Assembly (NCBI GenBank): GCA_011051875.1
Contig: DRKI01000122.1
Location: forward strand, 1 to 43,186
Source of the DNA: Desulfobulbus sp.
Lineage (GTDB): Bacteria; Desulfobacterota; Desulfobulbia; Desulfobulbales; Desulfobulbaceae
Length of the DNA stretch: 43,186 bases
Reading direction: 5' to 3'
Under the pieces are notes generated by a model. That model was not told the DNA's origin. It ran no database searches and saw only the letters and a program-made list of their open reading frames with translations. The number at the start of each line of letters is the position of its first letter. Within the stretch, counting starts at the first letter, position 1. The position numbers were made by a program, and so were the translations under genes. This document shows positions 8,131 to 16,226 of the stretch, piece by piece.

Positions 8131-8571
8131 CTATGCCGCTGCCGCCTCTTCCTCCAGCAGCCTGTCGATGGAGACCTCCATCGCCCGCACGGGGCAGCCG
8201 GTGACACAGAGGCCGCAACCGGTGCATTTCTCGGGATCAAACAGGACCTCCATCTCCGGCCGCCGTATATGGAGGGCACCGACGGGACAAATGCCGGTGC
8301 AGGCGCCGCACTGGAAACACCTGCTCTCGTCACGGCGTACCCTGGTGGCCAGCCGCTCCACCTTGACCCCCAGTCCCTTGAGATACCCCAGGGCCTGCCG
8401 TACATTCTCCCTGTTCCCCTTCAGCTCGAGGATCATGATCCCGTCCCGCTGCGGCCGGATATCCGCCTTGAGGATATTGAACTCCACGTCATACTGCCTG
8501 ACCAGGTGATAGATCACGGGATCACCCGAGGTCTCCTTGGGATAGCGAAGGAAATAGATTCTCGTGTACAT
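8131..8571 (-). CDS. NIL-domain ferredoxin (two 4Fe-4S clusters)
   Basis: A 146-residue protein. Residues 1-75 resemble the NIL ligand-binding domain otherwise found at the end of MetN-type transporters (VIYHLVRQYDVEFNILKADI). Residues 80-130 carry two 4Fe-4S motifs, CFQCGACTGICPVGAL and CTGCGLCVTGCPV. NIL-ferredoxin fusions are common in anaerobes, and some take part in sulfur transfer for amino acid synthesis. The role here is not shown by context: it is tail-to-tail with bamD and lies upstream of nothing related. AAGGAC precedes the start. Confidence 0.88.
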   Translation of the reverse strand: MYTRIYFLRYPKETSGDPVIYHLVRQYDVEFNILKADIRPQRDGIMILELKGNRENVRQALGYLKGLGVKVERLATRVRRDESRCFQCGACTGICPVGALHIRRPEMEVLFDPEKCTGCGLCVTGCPVRAMEVSIDRLLEEEAAAA

Positions 8572-8637
8572 GGGGGTCCTTGTGCCGGTGGGCCGGTACA
8601 GGCGGCTCCTGCCTGCGGACAGGGCCTGCCGTCCGCC

Positions 8638-9237
8638 CTACAGGCCTCTGTTTGACAGTTCGTCTTCAAGCCGCGCGAGCAGTACCCCGGGCGGCGCCTC
8701 GGTGTCTATCCGGACAAGCTGTTCCGGAGGAAGTTCATCAGGGGGCTCGAAATGCTCCTTCTGGGCCAGGTAGATCTCCCAGCGGCCGTCGGAGACAGCC
8801 CGGGGATCGCGGGCCCGCAGCTCCAGCCGGCGGCGCACCTCCCTGTCGGAGCAGGTGCAGAGGACAAAGACTACGGCCACGCCCAGGCGGGCGGCCAGCT
8901 CCAGCACCCGGGCCCGGTCGGTCCGCCGGCCATAGGAACCATCGAGCACCACCCCTTCCATACCGTTCGCCAGGTCTCTCTCCGCCCGGTCAAGCAGGGC
9001 CTGGTAGGTCCTGGCGCTGAAGGCGGGGCTGTAGATCCCCTCGCCCACCCCCTCGACACAGCGGGTGGTGGCACTGACGCCGGCCAGCTCCTTGCGGACC
9101 AGGTCGGTATTATGGCAGGGAAATCCGCGCCGTCCGGCAAAGGCCCGGGCCAGGGTCGACTTGCCCGAAGCAATCATGCCGAAGAAGACAAAGAGTTGCG
9201 GCCGCCTGCGCTCTCTGTGCTCAATCGCGGCGGGCAT
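8638..9237 (-). CDS. P-loop kinase/AAA-type ATP-binding protein
   Basis: About 199 residues from ATG 9237. The Walker A motif FFGMIASGKSTLA is near residue 20, and the remainder resembles gluconate-kinase-like small-molecule kinases (COG0645 type). In many proteobacteria this domain is the C-terminal half of a single protein whose N-terminal half is the APH-like kinase encoded just upstream here. In this window the halves are separate genes overlapping by 17 bases in the +1 frame, with no Shine-Dalgarno for the second, so translation is probably coupled. The substrate is unknown. Confidence 0.75.
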   Translation of the reverse strand: MPAAIEHRERRRPQLFVFFGMIASGKSTLARAFAGRRGFPCHNTDLVRKELAGVSATTRCVEGVGEGIYSPAFSARTYQALLDRAERDLANGMEGVVLDGSYGRRTDRARVLELAARLGVAVVFVLCTCSDREVRRRLELRARDPRAVSDGRWEIYLAQKEHFEPPDELPPEQLVRIDTEAPPGVLLARLEDELSNRGL

Positions 9238-10240
9238 AGCTGTCGGCAAGTCGGAAATAACGGGCCGCCGCATCCAGGCTGGCCTGCCGCACCGGTTCAT
9301 CCACAGCCGGGTCGGCTGCCGTGAACAGCCCTATCTTCCCGCGCACGTAGGCGCGATAGCACTTGTAGAAGTCGAGCATGGTGCCGAGGGTCCCGTCGCC
9401 GGCCTGCTCGCCGAACCGGTCGATGAAGTGGGCGCTGAGACCGGGCAGGTCGTGGTAATCCAGGTCCATGGCCAGGAAGGCCACGTCGCTGGCCACGTCG
9501 CAGTAGCGGAACCGGTCGTTGAACTCGATGCAGTCATAGATGTAGACCTTGTCTGCCAGGCAGATGTTGGCCGAGTAGAGATCGCCGTGGCAGTCACGGA
9601 TGCGACCGGCCCGGATACGCTCTTCGAACAGGTCCTCACGGGCAAGGACACGGCGGGCATAGGAGGAGATCCGGTCAAACTGCTCTCTCGAGAGCGGTCC
9701 GGAGTCGCTGATGAAGGATTCGGTCTGATCGAAATTCTCCAGGACATTGACCGCCACCGCCGAGGCGGTGCCGAAGGCGTCGATTTCTCTGCCGTGCGCG
9801 GCCTGGCGGTAAAACGGGACGAGCACATCGACGATGGCGTCGATCTCTTCCCGGCGGAGCTCTCCCGCCTCGATGACCCGGACCATCATCCGGTCCTCGG
9901 GCATCCGCACCATCCTGACCCCGTACTCGATGATCTCGCCGGTGCCGTCCAGCCCGATGACCTCGTCCCGGCGCCGGACCTCGATCACGCCGAGGTAGAT
10001 GTCCGGACAGAGCCTGCGGTTGAGACGCACCTCCTGCTCGCAGCAGTGATGCCGCCTGGCCAGGGTGGAGAAATCGAGAAAACCGAAGTTCACCGGTTTC
10101 TTGAACTTGTAGACATAGTCACCGGCCAGCAGAACAAAGGAAATATGGGTCTGGACCAGGCGGACCTCGTCCACCGGATGATCATAGGCCTCCGGCCGGA
10201 GCAGGGCCTGGATATAGGCAGGCAGGTTGGAATCGGTCAT
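9221..10240 (-). CDS. Aminoglycoside-phosphotransferase-fold kinase
   Basis: About 339 residues from ATG 10240, with AGGA at good spacing. The protein-kinase-like APH fold is shown by the nucleotide lysine in YVYKFKKPVNFGF, the catalytic loop RDCHGDLYSANICL and the metal-binding YDCIEFNDRFRYCDVASD. It corresponds to the N-terminal half of the bifunctional COG2187/COG0645 proteins. Antibiotic resistance is not implied; this family is broad and mostly uncharacterised. It is divergent from larB, with 155 bases between. Confidence 0.8.
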   Translation of the reverse strand: MTDSNLPAYIQALLRPEAYDHPVDEVRLVQTHISFVLLAGDYVYKFKKPVNFGFLDFSTLARRHHCCEQEVRLNRRLCPDIYLGVIEVRRRDEVIGLDGTGEIIEYGVRMVRMPEDRMMVRVIEAGELRREEIDAIVDVLVPFYRQAAHGREIDAFGTASAVAVNVLENFDQTESFISDSGPLSREQFDRISSYARRVLAREDLFEERIRAGRIRDCHGDLYSANICLADKVYIYDCIEFNDRFRYCDVASDVAFLAMDLDYHDLPGLSAHFIDRFGEQAGDGTLGTMLDFYKCYRAYVRGKIGLFTAADPAVDEPVRQASLDAAARYFRLADSYARRD

Positions 10241-10395
10241 GTTGGTGGTCCTGAACAGTAGAGGTGAGACAGATAGACAGCGTGACGCCGCCCACCGCAA
10301 CCAGATCACTGTACCAGAAGTCTTCCCTGCCGTAAATGGTTTACCGGCCCGGTCCGCCATGGTAGAGTGGGGCGAACCGTAACCATCACCATGAA

Positions 10396-11169
10396 ATGAA
10401 CGAGAAAAACCTGCGTAACCTGCTGGATCAGCTCCGGAAAGGTGATCTGGACATCGACACTGCCATGGAACGCCTCCGCCACCTGGACGAGGAACTCCTG
10501 GGCTGCGCCCGTCTCGACCACCACCGGGAACTGCGTACCGGTCTGCCCGAGGCGGTCTACGGGGAGAACAAGACCGCCGACCAGCTCGTGGAGATCCTGG
10601 ATGCCCTGCTCCACCGGGAATCCGTCCTCCTGGCCACCCGCATCTCGGCCGACAAGGCCGAGGCCGTCTGCGGCCGCCTGCAAGGGCTCACCTATCATCG
10701 GACCGCCCGCATGCTCACCGGCAACGAGGAACACGTGCCCCGGGATCCCGGTCGCGGCACGGTGATCATCGTCACCGCAGGCACCTCGGATATTCCGGTT
10801 GCAGAAGAGGCCAGGATCAGCCTGACCAGGTTCGGGCACAGCGTGGAGACGATCTACGATGCCGGGGTGGCCGGCCTGCACCGCATCCTGGGCCATGGCA
10901 AACTCCTGCGGCAGGCCAGTGCCATCATCGTGGTCGCCGGTATGGAGGGGGCCCTGCCGTCCGTTGTCGCCGGCATGACCCCGGCACCGGTGATCGGCGT
11001 GCCCACCAGTGTCGGCTACGGCACCGGCGCCGGCGGCTACAGCGCCCTGCTCGGCATGCTCAACTCCTGCGCCGCCGGCCTGGCCGTGGTCAACATCGAC
11101 AACGGATTCGGCGCCGCCTGCATGGCCGCTGCCATCAACCGCAACCCTCGGCGCAGCGACCGCGCCTGA
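10396..11169 (+). CDS. larB: LarB-type pyridinium biscarboxylate mononucleotide synthase
   Basis: A 257-residue PurE-related protein. LarB carboxylates and hydrolyses nicotinate adenine dinucleotide, the first step to the nickel-pincer nucleotide cofactor of lactate racemase and related racemases. The C-terminal half has the PurE-like core: VIIVTAGTSDIPVAEEA, VVAGMEGALPSVVAG and IGVPTSVGYG. The N-terminal helical extension (RNLLDQLRKGDLDIDTAMERL) is typical. No larC or larE is adjacent. ATG 10396 is in frame; the ATG at 10391 is not. The nickel link is of interest beside the cooT-like gene at 20.6 kb. Confidence 0.88.
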   Translation: MNEKNLRNLLDQLRKGDLDIDTAMERLRHLDEELLGCARLDHHRELRTGLPEAVYGENKTADQLVEILDALLHRESVLLATRISADKAEAVCGRLQGLTYHRTARMLTGNEEHVPRDPGRGTVIIVTAGTSDIPVAEEARISLTRFGHSVETIYDAGVAGLHRILGHGKLLRQASAIIVVAGMEGALPSVVAGMTPAPVIGVPTSVGYGTGAGGYSALLGMLNSCAAGLAVVNIDNGFGAACMAAAINRNPRRSDRA

Positions 11170-11286
11170 CCCCGGGGATGTGAAAACAACGGGTTATTCA
11201 CCCTGTGATCAGTTCCGTTCCAGCAGTTCCGGCCCCTGGTCCCCGCCTCCTGTAACCTGTTTTCTGAGAAAAAGCACACCCGGCCA
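11170..11286. other. larB-secDF intergenic start, with a short dispersed repeat
   Basis: No gene is seen. Bases 11187-11210 are about 83% identical to 35623-35646, and bases 11201-11226 are similar to 21835-21860. These look like fragments of one dispersed intergenic sequence. No terminator for larB with a T-run was found. Confidence 0.4.
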
Positions 11287-11315
11287 TTGCATGATACCAG
11301 GTATCGTCGTATAAT
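11287..11315 (+). promoter_or_regulatory. Promoter for secDF with palindromic spacer
   Basis: TTGCAT (11287-11292), 17 bases and a perfect TATAAT (11310-11315). The spacer contains the palindrome GATACC-A-GGTATC (11293-11305), a plausible operator. Transcription would start near 11322 and give a leader of about 175 bases before the secDF ATG. Confidence 0.6.
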
Positions 11316-11327
11316 CGGCATGTTTTA

Positions 11328-11358
11328 CCCAAATTGGATGTTCTCCCATCTGCAAACG
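11328..11358 (+). repeat. Leader repeat motif, copy 3 (partial)
   Basis: The segment contains TTCTCCCATCTGCAAACG and resembles the first 28 bases of the repeat elements at 17625 and 38970. It lies at the very start of the predicted secDF transcript. The rest of the element was not recognised here. Confidence 0.45.
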
Positions 11359-11384
11359 GTGAAAAGACGTTTGGGATTGTACTG

Positions 11385-11432
11385 AAAAAAATCCGCCGGA
11401 CCGGAAATAACGGTTTCCTTCCGCTCCGGCAG
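11385..11432 (-). terminator. Strong hairpin with T-run on the minus strand, inside the secDF leader
   Basis: An 11-bp stem with one mismatch (CCGGAGCGGAA with TTCCGGTCCGG) is followed on the minus strand by seven T residues. No minus-strand gene lies upstream, so it may end antisense transcription. As part of the plus-strand secDF leader it would fold without a T-run and so would not terminate that transcript. Confidence 0.5.
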
Positions 11433-11497
11433 ACTGACAGGCGGCCCGCCGTGGGGGTCCGTAACCATCTTTCTGACCGGTCTGGTATACCTATTCA

Positions 11498-14059
11498 ATG
11501 AATACGACGCTGAAACTGAAAATCGGCCTGCTGTTCACCATTATCGTCTTTTCCATCATGACCCTGGTGCCCTCTTTCTATCCACAGGCACCGGACTGGT
11601 GGAAGAAATACCTGGCCCCGGAAGGATTGAAGCTGGGCCTGGACCTCCAGGGCGGCATGCACCTGGTCCTGCGGGTGGACCTGGACAAGGCGGTGGAGAA
11701 CTCCCTGGAACTGGCGGCGGGTGACCTGAAGGAGAGCCTGGCCGACAAGGGTATCACCGCGGTGCAGCTTGATTCGGGAGACCCGAAAAAGATCATCTTC
11801 ACCCTGCCCAACACCGGCGCGGTGGAGACGGTCAACGAGGTGATCAAAAACGATTTTCCCAACCTTGACATCAAGGTGGAGGCCGAAAAGGGCAGCTTTC
11901 CCCGGATAACCCTGCAGCTCAAACCGGAAGAGGTCGACTTTATCAACAAGAACGCGGTGAGCCAGTCCCTGGAGATCATCCGCAACCGGATCGACCAGTT
12001 CGGCGTGGCCGAACCGGTGATCGTCCGCCAGGGCACGGACGAGATCGTGGTCCAGCTTCCCGGCGTCAAGGACCCGGACCGGGCCATGGACCTGATCGGC
12101 CAGACCGCGCAGCTCGAATTCAAGCTGGTGGCCGACGACACGGGCATCGACCTGAACAAACTCATCAACGAGGCCATCCAGGCCGGCCAGTGGAAGTGGG
12201 GGCAGAGCCGGAAACAGCTCAACCTGGCCCTGCAGGGCCGGCTGCCCAAGGGGACCGAGATCTATTTCCAGCGGATCGTCGATGCCAAGACCCACCGCGA
12301 GCGCAAGGTGCCCATCCTGCTCTACAGCCAGGTCCTGATGACCGGCGAGATGGTCAAGAACGCCCAGGTCCGCATCGGCGGCACCTTCAACGAGCCCTAT
12401 GTCAGCCTTGATCTCACGGGCCGCGGCGGCAAGGTTTTTGCCCAGATCACCGAGAAAAACGTGGGCAAGCGGCTGGCCATTGTCCTGGATGACGTGGTCC
12501 GCTCGGCACCGGTGATCCGGGAGAAGATCCTGGGCGGTTCGGCCCAGATCTCCGGCAGTTTCACCCACGAGGAGGCCACCGACCTGGCCATTGTCCTCAG
12601 GGTCGGCGCCCTGCCGGCGCCGGTGGAGATCATCCAGAACCTGACCGTGGGCGCCAGCCTGGGCCGCGACTCCATCCAGAAAGGCCTCACCTCGGGCCTG
12701 TTCGGCGCCCTGATGGTCCTGGTCTTCATGGTCATCTACTACCGGCTCTCCGGTGTCATCGCCGATATTGCCCTGCTGCTCAACATCCTGTTTCTCTTTG
12801 TCGGCCTGGCCATGCTCGGTGCCACCCTGACCCTGCCCGGCATTGCCGGTATCATCCTCTCCATCGGTATGGCCGTGGACGCCAACGTGCTCATCTTCGA
12901 GCGGATGCGGGAGGAATTCGCCCTGGGCAAATCGGTGAAGTCCGGCGTGGACGCCGGTTTCAACAAGGCGTTCTGGAGTATCGTCGACTCCCAGGTCACC
13001 ACCCTCATCACCGCCCTGGCCCTGTTCCTGTTCGGCACCGGGCCGATCAAGGGTTTCGCCATCACCCTGTCGCTGGGCATCATCTTCAACCTCTTTGCCG
13101 TGCTCTTCTGCAGCCGCCTGGCCTATGACGTGCTCTACTCCACCCGCCGGCTGAAGGAACTGAAGTTCATGCGCTTCATCAGGCAGCCGAACTTCGATTT
13201 CATGGGGGTGAAAAAGATCGCCTTCACGGTCTCGGCCATCCTGGTCCTGGTCGGCCTGTTCTCCTTTGTCGAAATCCTGCGCGGCGACGCCAACCTGGGC
13301 GTGGATTTTTCCGGCGGCTCCCTGCTCCAGTACAAGGCGGAAAAGCCCTTCCGCCTGGACGAGGTGCGGGCCGCCTTCAAGAAAAACGGCTACCCCTCCA
13401 TCGACCTGCAGCAGGTCACCGGTGAGAACAGGCTCATCGTCAAGATCAAGAAATCCGAAGACACCGTCGGCCACCTGGGCGAGGAGATCACCTCGATCCT
13501 GACCAGGGAGGAAAAGGACAAGGGGTTTGTCCTCGAGAGCCAGTCCGAGATCGGATCCTCCATCTCCGAGGTCCTGCGCAACAAGGCCATCGAGGCCATT
13601 GCCATCTCGCTCATCGGCGTGCTCCTCTACCTGGCCATCCGCTTTGATTTCAGCTTCGGCCTGGCGGCAGCGGCGGCCACTTTCCACGACGTGCTGGTGG
13701 TGCTCGGCATCTGCTGGCTGATGAACATGGAGATCACCCTGCTCATCGTCACCGCCCTCCTGACCCTGGCCGGGTACTCGCTCAACGATTCGGTGGTCGT
13801 CTTTGACCGCATCCGCGAGAACATGCAGAAGGACCGGGACAAGGACCTGGAAATCGTCATCAACGAGTCCATCAACCAGGTCCTGGGCCGGACCATCGTC
13901 ACCTCGCTGACCACGGCCCTGGTGCTGGTGGCCCTGTTCTTCTTCGGCGGCTCGGCGATCCACGGATTTTCGTTCGCCCTGCTCACCGGTGTCATTGTCG
14001 GGACCTACTCGTCCATCTTCATCGCCAGTCCCCTGCTGACGCTCAAAAAACGCGGGTAA
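11498..14059 (+). CDS. secDF: Protein translocase subunit SecDF (fused SecD and SecF)
   Basis: An 853-residue inner membrane protein that uses the proton motive force to pull secreted proteins out of the SecYEG channel. The SecD half (about 1-540) has the first helix at residues 7-25, the motif LGLDLQGGMHLVL, a large periplasmic domain, and a membrane bundle with GMAVDANVLIFERMREE at about 455-471. A linker (STRRLKELKFMRFIRQP) leads to the SecF half, with NLGVDFSGGSLLQY near 597 and YSLNDSVVVFDRIRENM near 757. Separate secD and secF genes are commoner in Proteobacteria. yajC, often upstream, is absent. No clear Shine-Dalgarno precedes ATG 11498. Confidence 0.95.
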   Translation: MNTTLKLKIGLLFTIIVFSIMTLVPSFYPQAPDWWKKYLAPEGLKLGLDLQGGMHLVLRVDLDKAVENSLELAAGDLKESLADKGITAVQLDSGDPKKIIFTLPNTGAVETVNEVIKNDFPNLDIKVEAEKGSFPRITLQLKPEEVDFINKNAVSQSLEIIRNRIDQFGVAEPVIVRQGTDEIVVQLPGVKDPDRAMDLIGQTAQLEFKLVADDTGIDLNKLINEAIQAGQWKWGQSRKQLNLALQGRLPKGTEIYFQRIVDAKTHRERKVPILLYSQVLMTGEMVKNAQVRIGGTFNEPYVSLDLTGRGGKVFAQITEKNVGKRLAIVLDDVVRSAPVIREKILGGSAQISGSFTHEEATDLAIVLRVGALPAPVEIIQNLTVGASLGRDSIQKGLTSGLFGALMVLVFMVIYYRLSGVIADIALLLNILFLFVGLAMLGATLTLPGIAGIILSIGMAVDANVLIFERMREEFALGKSVKSGVDAGFNKAFWSIVDSQVTTLITALALFLFGTGPIKGFAITLSLGIIFNLFAVLFCSRLAYDVLYSTRRLKELKFMRFIRQPNFDFMGVKKIAFTVSAILVLVGLFSFVEILRGDANLGVDFSGGSLLQYKAEKPFRLDEVRAAFKKNGYPSIDLQQVTGENRLIVKIKKSEDTVGHLGEEITSILTREEKDKGFVLESQSEIGSSISEVLRNKAIEAIAISLIGVLLYLAIRFDFSFGLAAAAATFHDVLVVLGICWLMNMEITLLIVTALLTLAGYSLNDSVVVFDRIRENMQKDRDKDLEIVINESINQVLGRTIVTSLTTALVLVALFFFGGSAIHGFSFALLTGVIVGTYSSIFIASPLLTLKKRG

Positions 14060-14065
14060 GACGCC

Positions 14066-14803
14066 GTGGACAACACCCTGCCCCGAACCTTCCGGCAGCT
14101 GGAGGCCACAGAGTCCTTCACCTTTGCCTGCCATCCCGGCGTGCCCTGCTTCACCGAGTGCTGCCGTGAGCTGGACCTGGCCCTGACACCCTATGACGTG
14201 CTGCGCCTGAAAAACGGCCTCGGCATGCTCTCGGGCCGGTTCCTGGAGCAATACGTCATCATCGAGCATGACCCGCAAACGGTCTTCCCGGTCTGCTACC
14301 TGACCATGGTCGACGACGGCCGGGCCAGCTGCGTCTTTGTCCGGCCCGACGGCTGCAGTGTCTATGCGGACAGGCCGTCCGCCTGCCGGGCCTATCCCGT
14401 GGGCCGGGGCGCCGCCCGGCAGCCCGACGGCACCATCAGCGAGCAGTTCGTCCTGGTCAGGGAACCCCACTGCCAGGGCTTTGCCGAGCCCCGTGCGCAG
14501 ACAGCGCCACAGTACCTTGCCGACCAGGGCCTGGACGATTACTTCCGCCACAACGATCCCGTGACCCGCCTGCTCCAGCATCCCGGGATCCGGGACTTCC
14601 GACCGGACCGGCGTCAGCTCGACCAGTACATCCTGGCCCTGTACAACCTGGACATGTTCCGGCAGGAGATGGCGGACGGCCGCATCGCCCTGGCGCGGCC
14701 GCTGACACCTGCAGAGCTGCAGGGCCTGGCAGGTGATGATGAACAGCTCCTCCTGCTGGCCATCCGCTGGCTCATGCAGGAATTCTTTGCCGAGGAGACA
14801 TAG
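14066..14803 (+). CDS. YkgJ-family cysteine cluster protein
   Basis: About 245 residues starting with GTG 14066, 6 bases after secDF. It has the cysteine pattern of the YkgJ/UPF0153 (CxxCxxCC-type) family: CFTECCREL near residue 28, then a CSVY...CRAYPVGRG segment near 95-112 that fits a metal or Fe-S site. The biochemical role of the family is not established. Tight spacing with secDF and with the next gene indicates one operon. Confidence 0.8.
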   Translation: MDNTLPRTFRQLEATESFTFACHPGVPCFTECCRELDLALTPYDVLRLKNGLGMLSGRFLEQYVIIEHDPQTVFPVCYLTMVDDGRASCVFVRPDGCSVYADRPSACRAYPVGRGAARQPDGTISEQFVLVREPHCQGFAEPRAQTAPQYLADQGLDDYFRHNDPVTRLLQHPGIRDFRPDRRQLDQYILALYNLDMFRQEMADGRIALARPLTPAELQGLAGDDEQLLLLAIRWLMQEFFAEET

Positions 14804-14804
14804 G

Positions 14805-15461
14805 GTGGAAGACCCCCTGGGCCCTGAACTGACCGCGGAACTCAGAACGATCAGCGCCCGGTACTGCCTGCAGGAGGGAGGGTCGCACGGTCCGGACCAC
14901 AGTGAACGGGTCTACCGGACCGCGCTCCACATTGGCAAACAGATGGGGGCCCGGCTCGACATCCTGGCCGCCGCCGCCATCCTCCACGACATCGGCCGGA
15001 AGGAGGAGACGGCCAGCCGCGGCACGGTCTGCCACGCCGAGCGGGGTGCGGAGCTGGCGCAGGACATCCTGCGCCGGCTCGGCTTCAGCGGGCCGGACCG
15101 CGAGGCCATCTGCCACTGTATCCGGGCGCACCGGTTCCGCGGCCTGACCAGGCCGCAGACCCTGGAGGCAAAGATCCTCTTTGACGCCGACAAGCTCGAT
15201 TCCATCGGCGCCATCGGTATCGGCCGGGCCTTTCTCTTTGCCGGTCAGATCGGGGCCTGCCTGCACAACCCCGAGATGGACCCGGCAGAGACCGCCTCCT
15301 ACTCGAACCAGGATACGGCATACCGGGAGTTCCAGGTCAAGATGTCCCGGGTCCGCGACCAGATGCTGACCCCGGTGGGCCGGGAACTGGCCCGGCGGCG
15401 GCACCGGTTCATGGAGATCTTCTTTGACGAGCTGAACCGGGAGATCTACGGCCGTCCATGA
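14805..15461 (+). CDS. HD-domain phosphohydrolase
   Basis: A 218-residue soluble protein from GTG 14805. That start has GAGGAG 8 bases ahead and lies one base after the stop of the preceding gene; the frame opens 24 codons earlier inside that gene. The HD metal motif is complete: His in GGSHGPDHSERV, the HD pair in AAILHDIGR, a further His in CIRAHRFRG and an Asp in ILFDADKLDSIGAIG. The family hydrolyses phosphate esters of nucleotides; the substrate here is unknown. Confidence 0.88.
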   Translation: MEDPLGPELTAELRTISARYCLQEGGSHGPDHSERVYRTALHIGKQMGARLDILAAAAILHDIGRKEETASRGTVCHAERGAELAQDILRRLGFSGPDREAICHCIRAHRFRGLTRPQTLEAKILFDADKLDSIGAIGIGRAFLFAGQIGACLHNPEMDPAETASYSNQDTAYREFQVKMSRVRDQMLTPVGRELARRRHRFMEIFFDELNREIYGRP

Positions 15462-15590
15462 ACAGGGGAGGGACAAACCCCGCGCCTGCCACGAGGTCGT
15501 CAAGATGGCGGACGGCGGCCGGGAAGCGGTTGAGACAGGCTTCTCCCTGTCATCGCCACACAGGCGCAAATCAAACTCCTGATCAAGGCT

Positions 15591-16226
15591 ATGCTCAAAC
15601 TCGTTATCTTCGACTGCGACGGGGTCATGTTCAGCTCCCGCGAGGCCAACCGGATCTACTACAACCACCTCCTGGAGCACTTTGCCTGCCCGCCCATGCC
15701 TGAAGAGGATGTGGACTATGTCCATATCCACAATGTCACCGATTCCGTGACCCATATCTTCCGCAACCACCCCCGGGTCAGCCTGGACGATGTCAACCGC
15801 TACCGCGCGGCCCTGGACTATACCCCCTTTCTCAAGTACATGACCATGGAGCCGGACCTGCGCGAGTTCCTGCAGCGCATCAGGCCGCGCTACCGGACGG
15901 CCATCTCCACCAACCGCACCAACACCATGGACCTGATCCTGGACATCTTCAGGCTGCGGCCCTGGTTCGAGATGGTGGTGACCGCCCTTGATGCGCCGCA
16001 CCCCAAGCCGGCGCCGGACGGCCTGCACATGATCCTGGATCACTTCGGCCTCCGGGTGGAGGAAGCCATCTATATCGGAGATTCCGAGGTGGACCGGGAA
16101 CACTGCGCCTCGGTGGGCATGGAGCTGATCGCCTTCAAGAACCCCGACCTGGAGGCACACTACCACGTGAACAGCTTCCTGGAGATCTGCGAGCTGCCGC
16201 CGTTTGCCGATCCCGTCGCACCCTGA
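15591..16226 (+). CDS. HAD-superfamily hydrolase (phosphoglycolate-phosphatase-like)
   Basis: A 211-residue protein. The nucleophile motif is IFDCDGVMF at residues 5-13 (Asp7 and Asp9), motif II is the TAISTNRT segment, and motif III/IV is HPKPAPDGLHMIL with YIGDSEVD, as in the PGP/beta-phosphoglucomutase type of HAD enzymes. The substrate cannot be assigned. It starts 129 bases after the HD gene and its stop overlaps the next start (TGATG). Confidence 0.88.
   Translation: MLKLVIFDCDGVMFSSREANRIYYNHLLEHFACPPMPEEDVDYVHIHNVTDSVTHIFRNHPRVSLDDVNRYRAALDYTPFLKYMTMEPDLREFLQRIRPRYRTAISTNRTNTMDLILDIFRLRPWFEMVVTALDAPHPKPAPDGLHMILDHFGLRVEEAIYIGDSEVDREHCASVGMELIAFKNPDLEAHYHVNSFLEICELPPFADPVAP

Noticed and set aside
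9221-10240. Aminoglycoside resistance gene
   Set aside because: The APH fold is shared by many kinases. The pairing with a COG0645-type P-loop protein points to the uncharacterised bifunctional family, not to resistance.
11495-14581. A 1028-codon minus-strand open frame opposite secDF
   Set aside because: The composition is rich in Gly/Asp/Gln/His without domain pattern. secDF on the plus strand is unmistakable.
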